Positions 8,138 to 17,822 are shown, counted from the first letter of the stretch. The stretch is 64,000 nt of DNA from Massilia phosphatilytica (GCF_002968015.1 NZ_PUIP01000012.1:1-64000), one strand, 5' to 3'. Notes: generated by a model from the letters alone, not told the origin. Numbers and translations: made by a program.

Positions 8138-8917
8138 GTGAGAAAGAAGACTTTTTTTGCACAGAAGCGGGCGCGGATCATCGCGCCGGCGGTCGTGCTG
8201 GCATTGCTGATCGCGGTCTGGTGGATCGTCGTCGTCCAGACCCACAGCGCGATCTTCCCGACGCCGGGGCAAGTCGTCACGGGCACGTGGGAACTGGTCC
8301 AGGACGGCACGCTGTGGGACCACATCGGTTCCTCGCTGATGCGGGTCGGTACCGGCTTCCTGCTGGCGATCGCCGTCGCCATCCCGCTCGGCCTGTGGAT
8401 CGGCCGCATGGAGGGCGCCTGGATCACGCTCAACCCGTTGTTCCAGCTGCTGCGCCCCATTTCGCCGATCGCGTGGATCCCGCTCGCGATCCTGTGGTTC
8501 GGCGTGGGTAACGCGTCGCCGATCTTCCTGATCTTCATCGCGTCCGTGTTCCCAATGATCGTGCAGACCGCGGCCGGCGTGCACACGATCGAGCGGCGCT
8601 ACCTGCGCGCCGCGGAAAACTTCGGCGTCTCGCGCGCCAAGCTGTATCGCCAGGTGATCATTCCCGCCGTGCTGCCCGAGATCATCGTCGGCATGCGCAT
8701 CACGCTGGGCGTCGCGTGGCTCGTGGTCGTGGCGGCGGAAATGATCGCGCTGCGCTCGGGCCTCGGCTACCTGATCATGGATTCGCGCAACGCGGGCAAC
8801 CGCTACGACCTCGTGATCGCCGCCATGATCATCATCGGCATCATCGGCCTCATGCTGGACGGGATCACCCGTCTCCTGGAACGTCTTAAATCGGTAAGGT
8901 GGCGCTATGGACGCTAA
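8138..8917 (+). CDS. ABC transporter permease, NitT/TauT (SsuC/TauC-like)
   Basis: A 259-residue inner-membrane permease with about six hydrophobic helices. The cytoplasmic EAA loop is AAENFGVSRAKLYRQVIIPA (residues about 161-180). The start codon is GTG, preceded by GGGAGA at 8123; no better ATG exists in frame. The last 11 bases overlap the ATPase gene. With the 6102 and 8907 products it forms a complete importer. Confidence 0.9.
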   Translation: MRKKTFFAQKRARIIAPAVVLALLIAVWWIVVVQTHSAIFPTPGQVVTGTWELVQDGTLWDHIGSSLMRVGTGFLLAIAVAIPLGLWIGRMEGAWITLNPLFQLLRPISPIAWIPLAILWFGVGNASPIFLIFIASVFPMIVQTAAGVHTIERRYLRAAENFGVSRAKLYRQVIIPAVLPEIIVGMRITLGVAWLVVVAAEMIALRSGLGYLIMDSRNAGNRYDLVIAAMIIIGIIGLMLDGITRLLERLKSVRWRYGR

Positions 8918-9671
8918 GGTGCAATACAAGGTCGCGGACAAGATCGTCGTCGACGACATCCGTCGAAGCTTCGAGACGCGCAAGGGCATCTTGCCGGTCG
9001 TCGGCGGCATCAGCCTGACCATCCGCGACGGCGAATTCGTCGCCATCGTCGGGCCGTCGGGCTGCGGCAAATCCACGTTGATGAAAATGCTGTGCGGGTT
9101 CGACCAGCCGGACGAAGGCCGCGTCCTGATCGACGGCCAGGTGCGCCACGGTCCGAGCCCGAAGGGCATCCTTATTTCCCAGCACGGTTCCGTGTTCCCG
9201 TGGCTGACGGTGCAGCAGAACCTGATGTTCGGCCTGGACGGCATCAGCGAGGCGGAAAAAGCGGAACTCGCCGACCACTACACGGCGATGGTGGGACTGA
9301 AAGGTTTCGAGAAAAGCTATTCGCACGAACTGTCGGGCGGCATGCTGAAACGCGTGGAGATCGCGCGGGCGCTCGTGATGAAGCCCGAGATCCTCTACAT
9401 GGACGAGCCGTTTTCCGCGCTCGACGCGCTCATGAACCTCAAGATGCGCATGGAGCTGCTGCGCATCCTGGAAGAGGAGCGCCACACCGTGCTGCTCATC
9501 ACGCACGACGTCGAGGAAGCGGTGCACCTGGCGGACCGCATCGTCGTGCTGTCGCCGCGGCCCACGACGATCCAGGCCACGTTCGAGGTGAACATCCCGC
9601 ATCCGCGCAAGATGTCCAGCCCCGAAGCGCAGGATCTCAAAGAGGCCGTGTTGAAGGAGCTGGGGCTGTAA
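8907..9671 (+). CDS. ABC transporter ATP-binding protein, NitT/TauT family
   Basis: A 254-residue ATPase subunit. It has Walker A GPSGCGKST (residues 49-57), a Q-loop in ISQHGSVFPW, the signature LSGGM (142-146; the usual Q after LSGG is M), Walker B ILYMDEPFSALD and the H-loop ITHDVEEA. It is the last gene of the 6102-9671 operon. Its 3' end overlaps the convergent amidohydrolase gene by 35 bases. Confidence 0.9.
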   Translation: MDAKVQYKVADKIVVDDIRRSFETRKGILPVVGGISLTIRDGEFVAIVGPSGCGKSTLMKMLCGFDQPDEGRVLIDGQVRHGPSPKGILISQHGSVFPWLTVQQNLMFGLDGISEAEKAELADHYTAMVGLKGFEKSYSHELSGGMLKRVEIARALVMKPEILYMDEPFSALDALMNLKMRMELLRILEEERHTVLLITHDVEEAVHLADRIVVLSPRPTTIQATFEVNIPHPRKMSSPEAQDLKEAVLKELGL

Positions 9672-10851
9672 GGCTCATCTCGACCAATCGCGCCCAGAAG
9701 CTGGCGCCGATCGGCAGCAGGTGGTCGTTGAAGTCGTAGCTGCCGTTGTGCAGCTGGCACGGTCCGAGGCCGTGGCCGCGGCTTCGATGATCGCCGTCGC
9801 CGTTGCCGATGAAGACATAGCAGCCCGGCTTTTCCTGCAGCATGAACGCGAAATCCTCGGCGCCCATCGTCGGCTCGACGTTCGTGTCGACGTTGTCCGC
9901 ACCGACCACGGCGCGCATCGCTTCGATCGCGAATGCCGTCTGTTCCGGATGGTTGATCAGGGGCGGGTAATTGCGCTTGAACGAGAAATCGACGGTGGCG
10001 CCGAAGCCGGCGGCCAGGCCGCTTGCCATGTCGTTCATGCGCCGTTCGATCAGGTCCAGCACGCTTGTGGAGAACGTGCGCACGGTGCCGATCATGACGG
10101 CTTCGTCGGGAATGACATTGGTGGCGCTGCCCGCGTGGATCTGCGTAATCGACAGGACGGCCGTATCGAGCGGGTTCTTTTCGCGCGAGATGATCGTCTG
10201 CCAGGCTTGCGCGATCTGCACGGCGACCATCACAGGATCGATGCCGCGGTGCGGCTGCGCGGCGTGCGCCCCTTTGCCTTTGACGACGACGCGGAACTCG
10301 TTACTGGATGCCATCATCGGCCCCGCGACGACGCCGAAGCTGCCCGCCTTGATGCCTGGCCAGTTGTGCATGCCGTACACGGCTTCCATCGGGAAGCGCT
10401 CGAACAACCCATCGTCCATCATGCGGCGCGCACCGGCGCCGCCTTCTTCGGCCGGCTGGAAGATCAGGTACACGGTGCCGTCGAAGTTGCGGTTCTGCGA
10501 CAGATAGTGGGCTGCACCCAACAGCATCGTTGTGTGCCCGTCATGACCACAAGCATGCATCTTGCCGGCATGGCGCGACGCGTGATCAAATGTGTTGAGT
10601 TCCTGCATCGGCAGGGCGTCCATGTCGGCACGCAGGCCAATGGCGCGGTCCGAGGTGCCGTTCTTGATGATGCCGACGACACCCGTCACGCCCAGCCCGC
10701 GGACCACGGGGATGCCCCATTCGGTGAGGCGCGCGGCCACCACGTCGGCCGTGCGTTGTTCTTCGTAGCAGAGTTCGGGATGGGCGTGGATATCGCGCCG
10801 GATCGTTTCGAGCTCGGATTGGTAGGCCAGGATAGGTTCTACGAGTCTCAT
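9637..10851 (-). CDS. M20 family amidohydrolase (hippurate hydrolase-like)
   Basis: A 404-residue metallo-amidohydrolase of the M20D group, which hydrolyses N-acyl amino acids or hippurate. Metal-binding motifs are HACGHDGHT near residue 105 and MGAEDFAFML near residue 345; HAHPELCYEE is at the N-terminus. The start MRLVEP was chosen because GGAGAA lies 5 bases upstream; a longer frame begins 39 bases earlier without such a site. The gene diverges from the molybdopterin oxidoreductase and runs convergently into the ABC operon. Confidence 0.9.
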   Translation of the reverse strand: MRLVEPILAYQSELETIRRDIHAHPELCYEEQRTADVVAARLTEWGIPVVRGLGVTGVVGIIKNGTSDRAIGLRADMDALPMQELNTFDHASRHAGKMHACGHDGHTTMLLGAAHYLSQNRNFDGTVYLIFQPAEEGGAGARRMMDDGLFERFPMEAVYGMHNWPGIKAGSFGVVAGPMMASSNEFRVVVKGKGAHAAQPHRGIDPVMVAVQIAQAWQTIISREKNPLDTAVLSITQIHAGSATNVIPDEAVMIGTVRTFSTSVLDLIERRMNDMASGLAAGFGATVDFSFKRNYPPLINHPEQTAFAIEAMRAVVGADNVDTNVEPTMGAEDFAFMLQEKPGCYVFIGNGDGDHRSRGHGLGPCQLHNGSYDFNDHLLPIGASFWARLVEMSLTAPAPSTRPL

Positions 10852-10908
10852 TTGTTTCTCCGTATGCTTTGATGCCTCTTGGGCATGCATCTATTGAACT
10901 ATTGTAGC

Positions 10909-10927
10909 CCTTCCATCATGTGGAAGG
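10909..10927. promoter_or_regulatory. inverted repeat in the amidohydrolase/oxidoreductase divergent region
   Basis: CCTTCCA-TCATG-TGGAAGG is a perfect 7-bp inverted repeat between two divergent genes. A TATAAA box at 10958-10963 lies just upstream of the rightward gene. The repeat is a plausible operator, but no regulator is encoded nearby. Confidence 0.4.
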
Positions 10928-10989
10928 CCAGAGCCGCCACGGCTGGCACCGGAATCGTATAAAGTACTGGTTTATCGACGTTTTTCTGG

Positions 10990-13080
10990 ATGAATCCGAT
11001 GACCAAGACCATCGTCCGCGGCGCCTGCCCGCATGACTGCCCCGATACCTGCGCGCTGCTCGTGACCGTGGAGGACGGCGTGGCCACGGAGGTCAAGGGC
11101 GATCCGGATCATCCGACGACGGCCGGTGTGCTGTGCACCAAGGTCGCGCGTTATGTCGAACGCACTTACCACCCCGACCGCCTGCTGTACCCGATGCGCC
11201 GCACCGGCAAAAAGGGGGAAGGCAAGTTCGAGCGCATCACGTGGGAACAGGCCCTCGACGAGATTGCGAATCGCCTGCAACCTATCGCCGCGCGCGACCC
11301 GCAGGCGATCCTGCCGTACAGCTATGCCGGCACGATGGGTCTCGTGCAGGGCGAGGCGATGGCCATGCGCTTCTTCAACACACTGGGCGCCTCGCTGCTC
11401 GACCGCACCGTGTGCGCGAACGCCGGTGCCACGGGCTACAAATACACGATCGGTGGTTCGATCGGCACGGATACCGAACAGTTCCAGGATGCGAAGCTGA
11501 TCTTGATCTGGGGCGGGAATCCCATCGCCTCGAACCTGCATTTGTGGATGCGCTTGCAGGAAGCCAAGCGCCGCGGCGCAAAGCTGATCGCCATCGATCC
11601 GTATCGCTCCCTGACGGCAGAAAAATGTCACCAGCACATCGCGCTGATGCCTGGCACGGATGCCGCGCTGGCACTGGGCATGATGCACGTGCTGGTGAAA
11701 GAGAACCTGCTCGACCACGACTACATCGACAAATACACGTTCGGCTTCGCGCCACTGAAGGACCGCGTGGCGGAATGGACGCCGGAGCGCACGGCGCAGA
11801 CCTGTGGCATCACGGCCGAGGAAGTCATCGAACTGGCACGGGAGTACGGCCGCACGGCGCGCCTGGGCGAGCCGGTCGTCATCCGCATGAACTACGGCCT
11901 GCAGCGCGTGCACGGCGGCGGCATGGCCGTGCGCACCATCGCGTGCCTGCCGGCGCTCGTGGGCGCGTGGCGCCATGCGGCGGGCGGCGTGCAGCTGTCG
12001 ACGTCGGGCACGTTCCCGGCCAATAAAACCGTCCTGCAACGGCCGGACCTGTTGCGCGGCAAGCTCCCGCGCACGATCAACATGAACACGATCGGCGCGG
12101 ACCTGCAGCGCGACGCGTCGCCCGAGTTCGGCCCCAGGATCGAAGCCGTCATCGTCTACAACTCGAACCCGCTCGCGATCGCGCCGGATTCGGCGCAGGT
12201 GCAGCGCGGCTTCGAGCGCGAGGATCTCTTTACGGTGGTGCTGGAACACTTCCAGACGGACACCGCCGACTACGCGGACATCCTGCTGCCGGCCACCACG
12301 CAGCTGGAACACGTCGACGCGCACCTCGCGTATGGCCACCTGTACATGATGGCGAATAATGCGGCGATCGCGCCGCTCGGCGAATCGAAACCGAACACGG
12401 AAATCTTCCGCTTGATCGCGAAACGCATGGGCATGAACGATCCGATCTTCGACGAGACGGACGATGAATTGGCCGCCCAGGCGTTCGATACGAAACACGA
12501 ACGCGCCGTGCACTTCGACTGGTCATCGCTGAAGCGCACGGGCTGGCAAAAGCTGAACATGCCGGTTGCGCCGTTCGCCGAAGGCGGTTTCCCCACGCCG
12601 TCCGGCAAGTGCGAGTTTTATTCGGCATCGATGGAGGCCGATGGCCTCGATCCGCTGCCGACCTATATCCCGAACTACGAGTCGGTCGCCTCCAACCCCG
12701 AACTGGCGCAGAGATATCCGTTGGCGATGATTTCTCCGCCGGCCAGGAACTTCCTCAACTCAACCTTTGTCAATGTCCAGAGCCTCCGCGCAACGGAAGG
12801 TGAACCGCACCTGGACATCCATCCCGCTGATGCAGCCTCGCGCGGCATCGAAGACGGCGAGATGGTACGCATCTTCAACGACCGGGGCGCGTTCGTCGCG
12901 CGTGCCCGGGTCACCGCCCGCGCGCGGGCCGGCCTCGTGGTCGGCCTGTCGATCTGGTGGAAGAAGCTCGCCAGCGACGGCAAGAATGCCAACGAAGTCA
13001 CCAGTCAGCGCCTGACCGACATGGGCCGGGCGCCCACCTTTTACGACACGCTGGTGCAGGTTGAAAAGGCCGCACCATGA
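10990..13080 (+). CDS. molybdopterin oxidoreductase family protein
   Basis: A 696-residue molybdopterin-guanine-dinucleotide enzyme of the DMSO-reductase superfamily. The N-terminus binds a [4Fe-4S] cluster: Cys13, Cys17, Cys21 (CPHDCPDTC) and Cys49. Downstream are the typical GGNP motif (LIWGGNPIASN) and the C-terminal molydopterin dinucleotide-binding domain (FLNSTFVN, HPADAASRGI). There is no Tat signal, so it is cytosolic. The lack of a subunit operon suggests a stand-alone enzyme; the substrate is unknown. The following lipoprotein gene starts 10 bases downstream, so they may be co-transcribed. Confidence 0.88.
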   Translation: MNPMTKTIVRGACPHDCPDTCALLVTVEDGVATEVKGDPDHPTTAGVLCTKVARYVERTYHPDRLLYPMRRTGKKGEGKFERITWEQALDEIANRLQPIAARDPQAILPYSYAGTMGLVQGEAMAMRFFNTLGASLLDRTVCANAGATGYKYTIGGSIGTDTEQFQDAKLILIWGGNPIASNLHLWMRLQEAKRRGAKLIAIDPYRSLTAEKCHQHIALMPGTDAALALGMMHVLVKENLLDHDYIDKYTFGFAPLKDRVAEWTPERTAQTCGITAEEVIELAREYGRTARLGEPVVIRMNYGLQRVHGGGMAVRTIACLPALVGAWRHAAGGVQLSTSGTFPANKTVLQRPDLLRGKLPRTINMNTIGADLQRDASPEFGPRIEAVIVYNSNPLAIAPDSAQVQRGFEREDLFTVVLEHFQTDTADYADILLPATTQLEHVDAHLAYGHLYMMANNAAIAPLGESKPNTEIFRLIAKRMGMNDPIFDETDDELAAQAFDTKHERAVHFDWSSLKRTGWQKLNMPVAPFAEGGFPTPSGKCEFYSASMEADGLDPLPTYIPNYESVASNPELAQRYPLAMISPPARNFLNSTFVNVQSLRATEGEPHLDIHPADAASRGIEDGEMVRIFNDRGAFVARARVTARARAGLVVGLSIWWKKLASDGKNANEVTSQRLTDMGRAPTFYDTLVQVEKAAP

Positions 13081-13089
13081 TCTGGAAAT

Positions 13090-14205
13090 ATGAAACTCAC
13101 ACGGATTACCCCGTGGTTCCGCACCGTGCTGATCGCAGGCACGGCAGCGGGGCTGCTGGCCAGCTGCTCCACGCTGAACTACTACACCCAGGCGGCCCAA
13201 GGGCAGCTTGAACTCCTGTCGGACGCCCGTCCGATCGATGACTGGATCGCCGACCCCGGCACCAGTACCAAACTGCGCCATCGCCTCGAGACGGCGCGCC
13301 AGATCCGCCGCTTCGCAGTTGCCGAAATGGCTTTACCCGACAACAACAGTTACAAAAACTACGCGGCGCTGAAGCGGCAATACGTGTTGTGGAACGTCGT
13401 CGCCACGCCCGAGCTGTCGCTGCGGCCCCTGCAATGGTGCTTCCCCGTGGCCGGCTGCGTGAACTACCGCGGCTATTACGACAAAGCCGCCGCGGAGTCG
13501 TACGCGAAGGAATTGCGCGATGCCGGCGATGACGTCGAGGTCGGCGGCGTGGCCGCGTATTCGACCCTGGGCTGGTTCAGCGATCCGCTGATCTCCACGT
13601 TCATCAACTACCCGGACGGCGAACTCGCCCGCATGATCTTCCACGAGCTGGCGCATCAGATCGTGTACGTGCAGGGCGATTCGCAATTCAACGAATCGTT
13701 CGCGTCGACGGTGGAAGAGGTCGGCGTCGAGCGCTGGATGGAGCGCTTCGGCAACCAGCAGATGCGCGATGCCTATGCGCGCTACCGGAGCCGCAAGAAG
13801 GATTTCCTCGGCTTGCTGATGAAATACCGCAAGGCGCTCGAACAGAATTACGCGTTCGTCGACCGCAGCGACGCCCAGAAGCGGGCCGTCAAGGCGCGCC
13901 TGTTCCAGGAGCTGAAGGATGAATACCAGGTCCTGAAGGGCAATTGGGGCGGCTATGCGGGGTATGATCGGTTCTTCGAGCAACCGTTGTCGAACGCGCA
14001 CCTGGCATCGATCGCGACCTACGAGGATTTCGTGCCCGCGTTCCGCACGCTGTTGCAGAAGGAAGGCAGTTTTCCGAAGTTCTACCAGGCCGTGAAAAAG
14101 CTGGCCGAGATGGACCGGTCCGACCGTCATCGCTTGTTGAACACGCTGGTGCCGCCGCTGGTGACGGCGCCGTTGATGGTGCAGCGCAGCGAAACCCGCC
14201 CGTAG
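13090..14205 (+). CDS. putative aminopeptidase lipoprotein (PF10023/DUF2265)
   Basis: A 371-residue predicted zinc peptidase of the bacterial 'Aminopep' family. The lipobox LLASC puts the acylated Cys at 26, followed by CSTLNYYTQAAQGQL, which is highly characteristic of this family. The HELAH zinc motif has His185, Glu186 and His189, and a second conserved block FNESFASTVEEVGVERW probably gives the third ligand. It is located in the periplasm, anchored to a membrane. Only 10 bases separate it from the oxidoreductase gene, but no functional link is known. Confidence 0.85.
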   Translation: MKLTRITPWFRTVLIAGTAAGLLASCSTLNYYTQAAQGQLELLSDARPIDDWIADPGTSTKLRHRLETARQIRRFAVAEMALPDNNSYKNYAALKRQYVLWNVVATPELSLRPLQWCFPVAGCVNYRGYYDKAAAESYAKELRDAGDDVEVGGVAAYSTLGWFSDPLISTFINYPDGELARMIFHELAHQIVYVQGDSQFNESFASTVEEVGVERWMERFGNQQMRDAYARYRSRKKDFLGLLMKYRKALEQNYAFVDRSDAQKRAVKARLFQELKDEYQVLKGNWGGYAGYDRFFEQPLSNAHLASIATYEDFVPAFRTLLQKEGSFPKFYQAVKKLAEMDRSDRHRLLNTLVPPLVTAPLMVQRSETRP

Positions 14206-14368
14206 CTATTTCGCCAAAACGTCGATAGAGTCGTTGTTCGAAAAGCGCAAAAGTGCTTGCGTCCGCGCGCGCTGCCCGATAGCATCTTGCTTATTAATAT
14301 CAGCACGACCGTGCGATTTTATTTGGGCCGCGCTCAGAACGATAACGATACTGGAGACAGAGGCACCG

Positions 14369-16051
14369 ATGGACAAGATTTGGCTCAAGGCTTACCCGCC
14401 CGGCGTGCCGGCGGAAATCGATCCCGACCAGTATGGTTCGCTGGTGCAAATGCTGGAGGAATCGTTCCGCAAGTATGCGGCGAACAACGCTTACGTCTGC
14501 ATGGACAAGTTCCTCACCTATGGGGAACTGGACAACATGTCGAAGCGCCTGGCGGCCTGGCTGCAGAGCCGCGGGATGAAGCCGGGCGCGCGCGTGGCCG
14601 TCATGATGCCGAACGTGCTGCAGTATCCGGTGGCGCTGGCCGCCATCCTGCGCGCGGGCTATACGGTCGTCAACGTCAATCCGCTGTACACGCCGCGCGA
14701 GCTGGAACACCAGCTGAAGGACTCCGGCAGCGAAGCGATCATCGTGCTCGAGAATTTCGCGCACACGGTCGAGCAGGTATTGAGTAAAACGCTGGTGCGC
14801 CACGTCGTCGTGGCCAGCATGGGCGAGCTGCTGGGGGGCGCCAAGGGCATGCTCGTCAACTTCGTCGTCCGTAACATCAAGAAGATGGTGCCGGACTTTA
14901 CGATCCCGCACATGGTGCGCTTCAAGGACGCGCTGGCGCAGGGCGCCAGGATGCCATTCCAGCCGGCGCAGCTGAAGAGCAGCGACGTCGCCTTTTTACA
15001 GTACACGGGCGGCACGACGGGCGTGTCGAAGGGCGCGACGCTCACGCACCGCAACGTCATCGCCAACATCTTGCAGACGGAGGCGTGGTCGAAGCCGGCG
15101 ATGAGCCAGCCGCCGCTCGTCGAATTCCCCACCATCGTGTGCGCGCTGCCGCTGTACCACATCTTCGCGCTGACGGCGTGCGCGCTGTGGGGCATGCGCG
15201 TGGGCGCACTGAACATCCTGATCCCGAACCCGCGCGACATCCCGGGCTTCATCAAGGAGCTCAAGAAGTACCGCATCAACATGCTGCCGGCCGTGAACAC
15301 GCTGTACAACGCGCTGGTGAACCACCCCGATTTCAAGGACGTCGACTTCAGCGCGCTGAAGGTGTCCAACGGCGGCGGCATGGCCGTGCAGCAGGCCGTC
15401 AACGACAAGTGGAAGGCGCTCACGGGCACCAACATCATCGAGGGCTACGGCCTGTCCGAGACGGCGCCGGTGGCCACGTGCAACCGCTGTGACGTCGCCG
15501 GTTTCACCGGCACGATCGGCCTGCCGGTGCCTTCGACGGACATCGCCATCGTCGATGACGACGGCAGGCCGCTGCCGGTGGGCAGCATCGGCGAGATCGC
15601 GATCCGCGGTCCGCAGGTGATGGCCGGCTACTGGAACCGTCCGGACGAGACAGCGAAGGTCATGACGGCGGACGGCTTTTTCAAGTCGGGCGACATCGGC
15701 ATCATGGACGACAACGGGTACGTGAAGATCGTCGACCGCAAGAAGGACATGATCCTCGTGTCGGGCTTCAACGTGTACCCGAACGAACTCGAAGCGGTGA
15801 TCGCGGCCCATCCGGGCGTGCTGGAATGCGCAGTGGTCGGCGTACCGGACGAGCATTCCGGCGAGGCCGTGAAAGTGTTCGTCGTGCGCAAGGATCCGAA
15901 CCTGACGGCCGAGCAGCTGATGGACTACTGCAAGCGCGAGCTCACCGGCTACAAGAAGCCCAAGTACATCGAATTCCGCACCGAGCTGCCGAAGACGAAC
16001 GTCGGCAAGATCCTGCGCCGCGCGCTGCGCGAGGAAAAGCAGGCGGCGTAG
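14369..16051 (+). CDS. fadD: long-chain fatty acid-CoA ligase (FadD-like), copy 1
   Basis: A 560-residue AMP-forming acyl-CoA synthetase that activates fatty acids for beta-oxidation. AMP-binding motif YTGGTTGVSKGA begins at Tyr212, followed by GYGLSETAPV and the C-terminal DRKKDMILVSGFNVYPNE hinge and catalytic lysine segment TNVGKILRR. The start at 14369 has GGAGACAG upstream; the open frame extends to 14234 but without recognisable protein. A terminator at 16073 separates it from a second, very similar gene. Confidence 0.9.
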   Translation: MDKIWLKAYPPGVPAEIDPDQYGSLVQMLEESFRKYAANNAYVCMDKFLTYGELDNMSKRLAAWLQSRGMKPGARVAVMMPNVLQYPVALAAILRAGYTVVNVNPLYTPRELEHQLKDSGSEAIIVLENFAHTVEQVLSKTLVRHVVVASMGELLGGAKGMLVNFVVRNIKKMVPDFTIPHMVRFKDALAQGARMPFQPAQLKSSDVAFLQYTGGTTGVSKGATLTHRNVIANILQTEAWSKPAMSQPPLVEFPTIVCALPLYHIFALTACALWGMRVGALNILIPNPRDIPGFIKELKKYRINMLPAVNTLYNALVNHPDFKDVDFSALKVSNGGGMAVQQAVNDKWKALTGTNIIEGYGLSETAPVATCNRCDVAGFTGTIGLPVPSTDIAIVDDDGRPLPVGSIGEIAIRGPQVMAGYWNRPDETAKVMTADGFFKSGDIGIMDDNGYVKIVDRKKDMILVSGFNVYPNELEAVIAAHPGVLECAVVGVPDEHSGEAVKVFVVRKDPNLTAEQLMDYCKRELTGYKKPKYIEFRTELPKTNVGKILRRALREEKQAA

Positions 16052-16072
16052 CGTCACCGGGCAGCGAGCATG

Positions 16073-16100
16073 AACCGCCCGTTTGCCGGGCGGTTTTTTT
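16073..16100 (+). terminator. Rho-independent terminator after fadD copy 1
   Basis: AACCGCCCG / CGGGCGGTT hairpin with a 5-base loop followed by seven T. It separates transcription of the two fadD paralogues. Confidence 0.85.
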
Positions 16101-16142
16101 GCGCATACGATTTATATGATTGAGAACTAGCGAGGCAATGAC

Positions 16143-17822
16143 ATGGACAAATTCTGGCTGAAGTCGTACGAGGCGGGCGTGCCGGCGGAGATCGACTGGA
16201 CGCAGTACCGCTCCCTCACGCACCTGCTTGAGGATTCCTTCCGCAAGTACGCTAACCGCGACGCGTTCGCCTGCATGGGCAAGTCCATGACGTTCGCGGA
16301 GCTCGACAAGCTGTCCGGCGCGATGGCGGCATGGCTGCAGCAGAAGGGCCTGGCGCCGGGGGCGCGCGTGGCGATCATGCTGCCGAACGTGCTGCAATAT
16401 CCGGTGGCGATGGCCGCCATCCTGCGCGCCGGCTACACCATCGTCAACGTCAACCCGCTGTACACGGCGCGCGAGCTGCAGCACCAGCTGAACGACTCGG
16501 GCGCGGAAGCCATCGTCGTGCTGGAGAACTTCGCGCACACCGTCGCCGAAGTCGCGCACAACACGAAGCTCAAGCACGTCATTGTCGCCAGCATGGGCGA
16601 CCTGCTGGGTGTGAAGGGCCTGCTCGTCAACTTCGTCGTCCGCACCGTCAAGAAGATGGTGCCGGCGTGGTCGCTGCCGTCCGCCGTGCCGTTCAAGCGC
16701 ATGCTGGCCGAAGGCGCGCGCCTGTCGCGCAAGCCCGTCGAGTGCGGCCACGAGGATGTCGCCTTCTTGCAGTACACGGGCGGCACGACGGGCGTGTCGA
16801 AGGGCGCGGTGCTGAAGCACAAGAACGTGATCGCCAACGTGCTGCAGAACGAAGCGTGGTTCGCGCCGACCTTGGCGAAGATCCCGGCCGGCGAGACGCC
16901 GGTCTTCGTGTGCGCGCTGCCGCTGTACCACATCTATGCGCTGACCGTGTGCGCGCTGATGGGACTGCGCGCGGGCGGTACGAACCTCCTGATTCCGAAT
17001 CCGCGCGACATCGGCGGCTTCATCAAGGAGCTCAAGAAATACCGCATGCACGTCTTCCCGGCCGTGAACACGCTGTACAACGGCCTCCTGAACCACCCGG
17101 ACTTCGCGAGCCTGGACTTTTCCAGCCTGAAGGTGTGCCCGGGCGGCGGCATGGCCGTGCAGAAGGTCGTGGCCGACAAATGGCTCGCGGTGACGGGCGC
17201 GCCGATCGTCGAGGGCTACGGCCTGTCGGAGACGTCCCCGGTGGTCGCCGCCAACCGCTGCGACATCAAGGAATTCACGGGCACCATCGGCTATGCGCTG
17301 CCGTCGACGGAACTGCGCATCATCGACGAATCCGACAACGAAGTCCCGTTCGGCACGGCCGGCGAGATCGCCGTGCGCGGCCCGCAGGTGATGGCCGGCT
17401 ATTGGCAGCGTCCGGACGAGACGGCGAAGGTCATGACGCACGACGGCTTCTTCAAGACTGGCGACATCGGCGTGATGAACGAATCCGGCGCCGTCAAGAT
17501 CGTCGACCGCAAGAAGGACATGATCCTCGTTTCGGGCTTCAACGTGTACCCGAACGAAGTGGAAGACGTCGTCGCCGCGCACCCGGGCGTGCTGGAAGTG
17601 GCGTGCGTGGGCGTGCCGGACCAGCATTCGGGCGAGGCCGTCAAGCTGTACGTCGTCAAGAAGGACAAGACGCTGACCAAGGACGACCTGCTGGCCTTCT
17701 GCAAGGAACAGCTGACGGGCTACAAGCGTCCCAAGTACGTCGAGTTCCGCGACAGCCTGCCCAAGACGAACGTCGGCAAGATCCTGCGGCGCGAGCTGCG
17801 GGACGAGAAGCAGACGGCGTAA
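16143..17822 (+). CDS. fadD: long-chain fatty acid-CoA ligase (FadD-like), copy 2
   Basis: A 559-residue paralogue of the preceding ligase, colinear over its whole length and with the same motifs: YTGGTTGVSKGA from Tyr211, GYGLSETSPV, DRKKDMILVSGFNVYPNE. The N-termini (MDKIWLKAYPPGVPAEID versus MDKFWLKSYEAGVPAEID) show clear tandem duplication followed by divergence. Different chain-length preference or expression is likely but cannot be read here. Its stop codon directly abuts the stop of the convergent phoD gene. Confidence 0.9.
   Translation: MDKFWLKSYEAGVPAEIDWTQYRSLTHLLEDSFRKYANRDAFACMGKSMTFAELDKLSGAMAAWLQQKGLAPGARVAIMLPNVLQYPVAMAAILRAGYTIVNVNPLYTARELQHQLNDSGAEAIVVLENFAHTVAEVAHNTKLKHVIVASMGDLLGVKGLLVNFVVRTVKKMVPAWSLPSAVPFKRMLAEGARLSRKPVECGHEDVAFLQYTGGTTGVSKGAVLKHKNVIANVLQNEAWFAPTLAKIPAGETPVFVCALPLYHIYALTVCALMGLRAGGTNLLIPNPRDIGGFIKELKKYRMHVFPAVNTLYNGLLNHPDFASLDFSSLKVCPGGGMAVQKVVADKWLAVTGAPIVEGYGLSETSPVVAANRCDIKEFTGTIGYALPSTELRIIDESDNEVPFGTAGEIAVRGPQVMAGYWQRPDETAKVMTHDGFFKTGDIGVMNESGAVKIVDRKKDMILVSGFNVYPNEVEDVVAAHPGVLEVACVGVPDQHSGEAVKLYVVKKDKTLTKDDLLAFCKEQLTGYKRPKYVEFRDSLPKTNVGKILRRELRDEKQTA

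Noticed and set aside
10941..10963. TGGCAC followed by TCGTA, possible sigma-54 promoter upstream of the molybdopterin oxidoreductase
   Set aside because: The -12 GC is missing at the required distance and a TATAAA box overlaps, so the match is not convincing.
15942..17627. 561-codon leftward open frame opposite fadD copy 2
   Set aside because: Antisense shadow; the plus-strand gene is unmistakable.
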